Source: Candidatus Obscuribacter sp. | GTDB taxonomy: Bacteria > Cyanobacteriota > Vampirovibrionia > Obscuribacterales > Obscuribacteraceae | DNA length: 34,849 nucleotides | Assembly: GCA_021772095.1 (NCBI GenBank) | Contig: JADYXR010000020.1 | Coordinates: forward strand, 1-34,849 | Reading direction: 5' to 3' | Part shown: positions 34,848-34,849 of the stretch, piece after piece | How the letters are laid out: the number at the start of each line of letters is the position of its first letter | Position numbering within the stretch: position 1 is the first letter of the stretch | The notes under the pieces: generated by a model | What the model was told of the DNA's origin: nothing | Database searches by the model: none | The model's input: the letters and a program-made list of their open reading frames with translations, nothing else | Program-made: the position numbers and the translations under genes

Positions 34848-34849
34848 GC

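Overview
The window is about 35 kb of bacterial chromosome of mid-range GC content with gene-dense stretches on both strands. No rRNA or ribosomal protein gene fixes the lineage. The mixture of a KimA-type permease, a long-form RmlA, a solitary alpha-2-macroglobulin, many small envelope and stress proteins and several unrecognised proteins is reminiscent of Melainabacteria/Obscuribacterales-like genomes, but this is a guess without a marker gene.

Left part (1-9.5 kb): a short tandem repeat and a terminator precede a KimA-like K+ permease. Its stop codon overlaps that of a convergent P1B-type metal ATPase with an extreme His-rich, 48-bp-repeat-encoded N-terminus. The ATPase is the last gene of a four-gene minus-strand operon: an unrecognised protein with three W-M-x-D-F motifs in a disordered tail, two paralogous VWA proteins with poly-Asp tails, then the ATPase. 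The operon combines an Asp-rich and a His-rich metal-binding theme and is one of two candidate new systems here. A small basic membrane protein lies upstream.

Middle part (9.8-20.7 kb): a surface polysaccharide region contains a GT2 glycosyltransferase, a phosphoglycosyl transferase and the four dTDP-L-rhamnose genes (long rmlA, then rmlB, rmlD, rmlC). The pathway is split between rmlA and rmlB by a 'mobile mystery' pair (XRE regulator plus Fic protein) with a palindrome-rich promoter and a small membrane ORF. An 11-bp direct repeat brackets this inserted block. Next come a strong bidirectional terminator, an unrecognised 343-aa protein, a decayed tRNA-Phe-like sequence and an ACT-domain malic enzyme.

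Right part (21-34.8 kb): a 1739-aa alpha-2-macroglobulin with a thioester motif is followed by small stress and envelope genes (YflT/GSP17M-like glycine-zipper protein, secreted BON protein, secreted SRPBCC protein, bacterioferritin-like protein, GlsB/YeaQ protein, putative lipoprotein). After a secreted protein with a FecR-like stretch comes a three-gene cassette: a small protein, a LysM plus HExxH (anthrax-lethal-factor-like) metalloprotease, and a second small protein homologous to the first. The cassette ends about 20 bp from a clpS gene that retains a near-consensus promoter and its N-terminal half but stops after 53 codons. This cassette and its junction with broken clpS are the second candidate new system.
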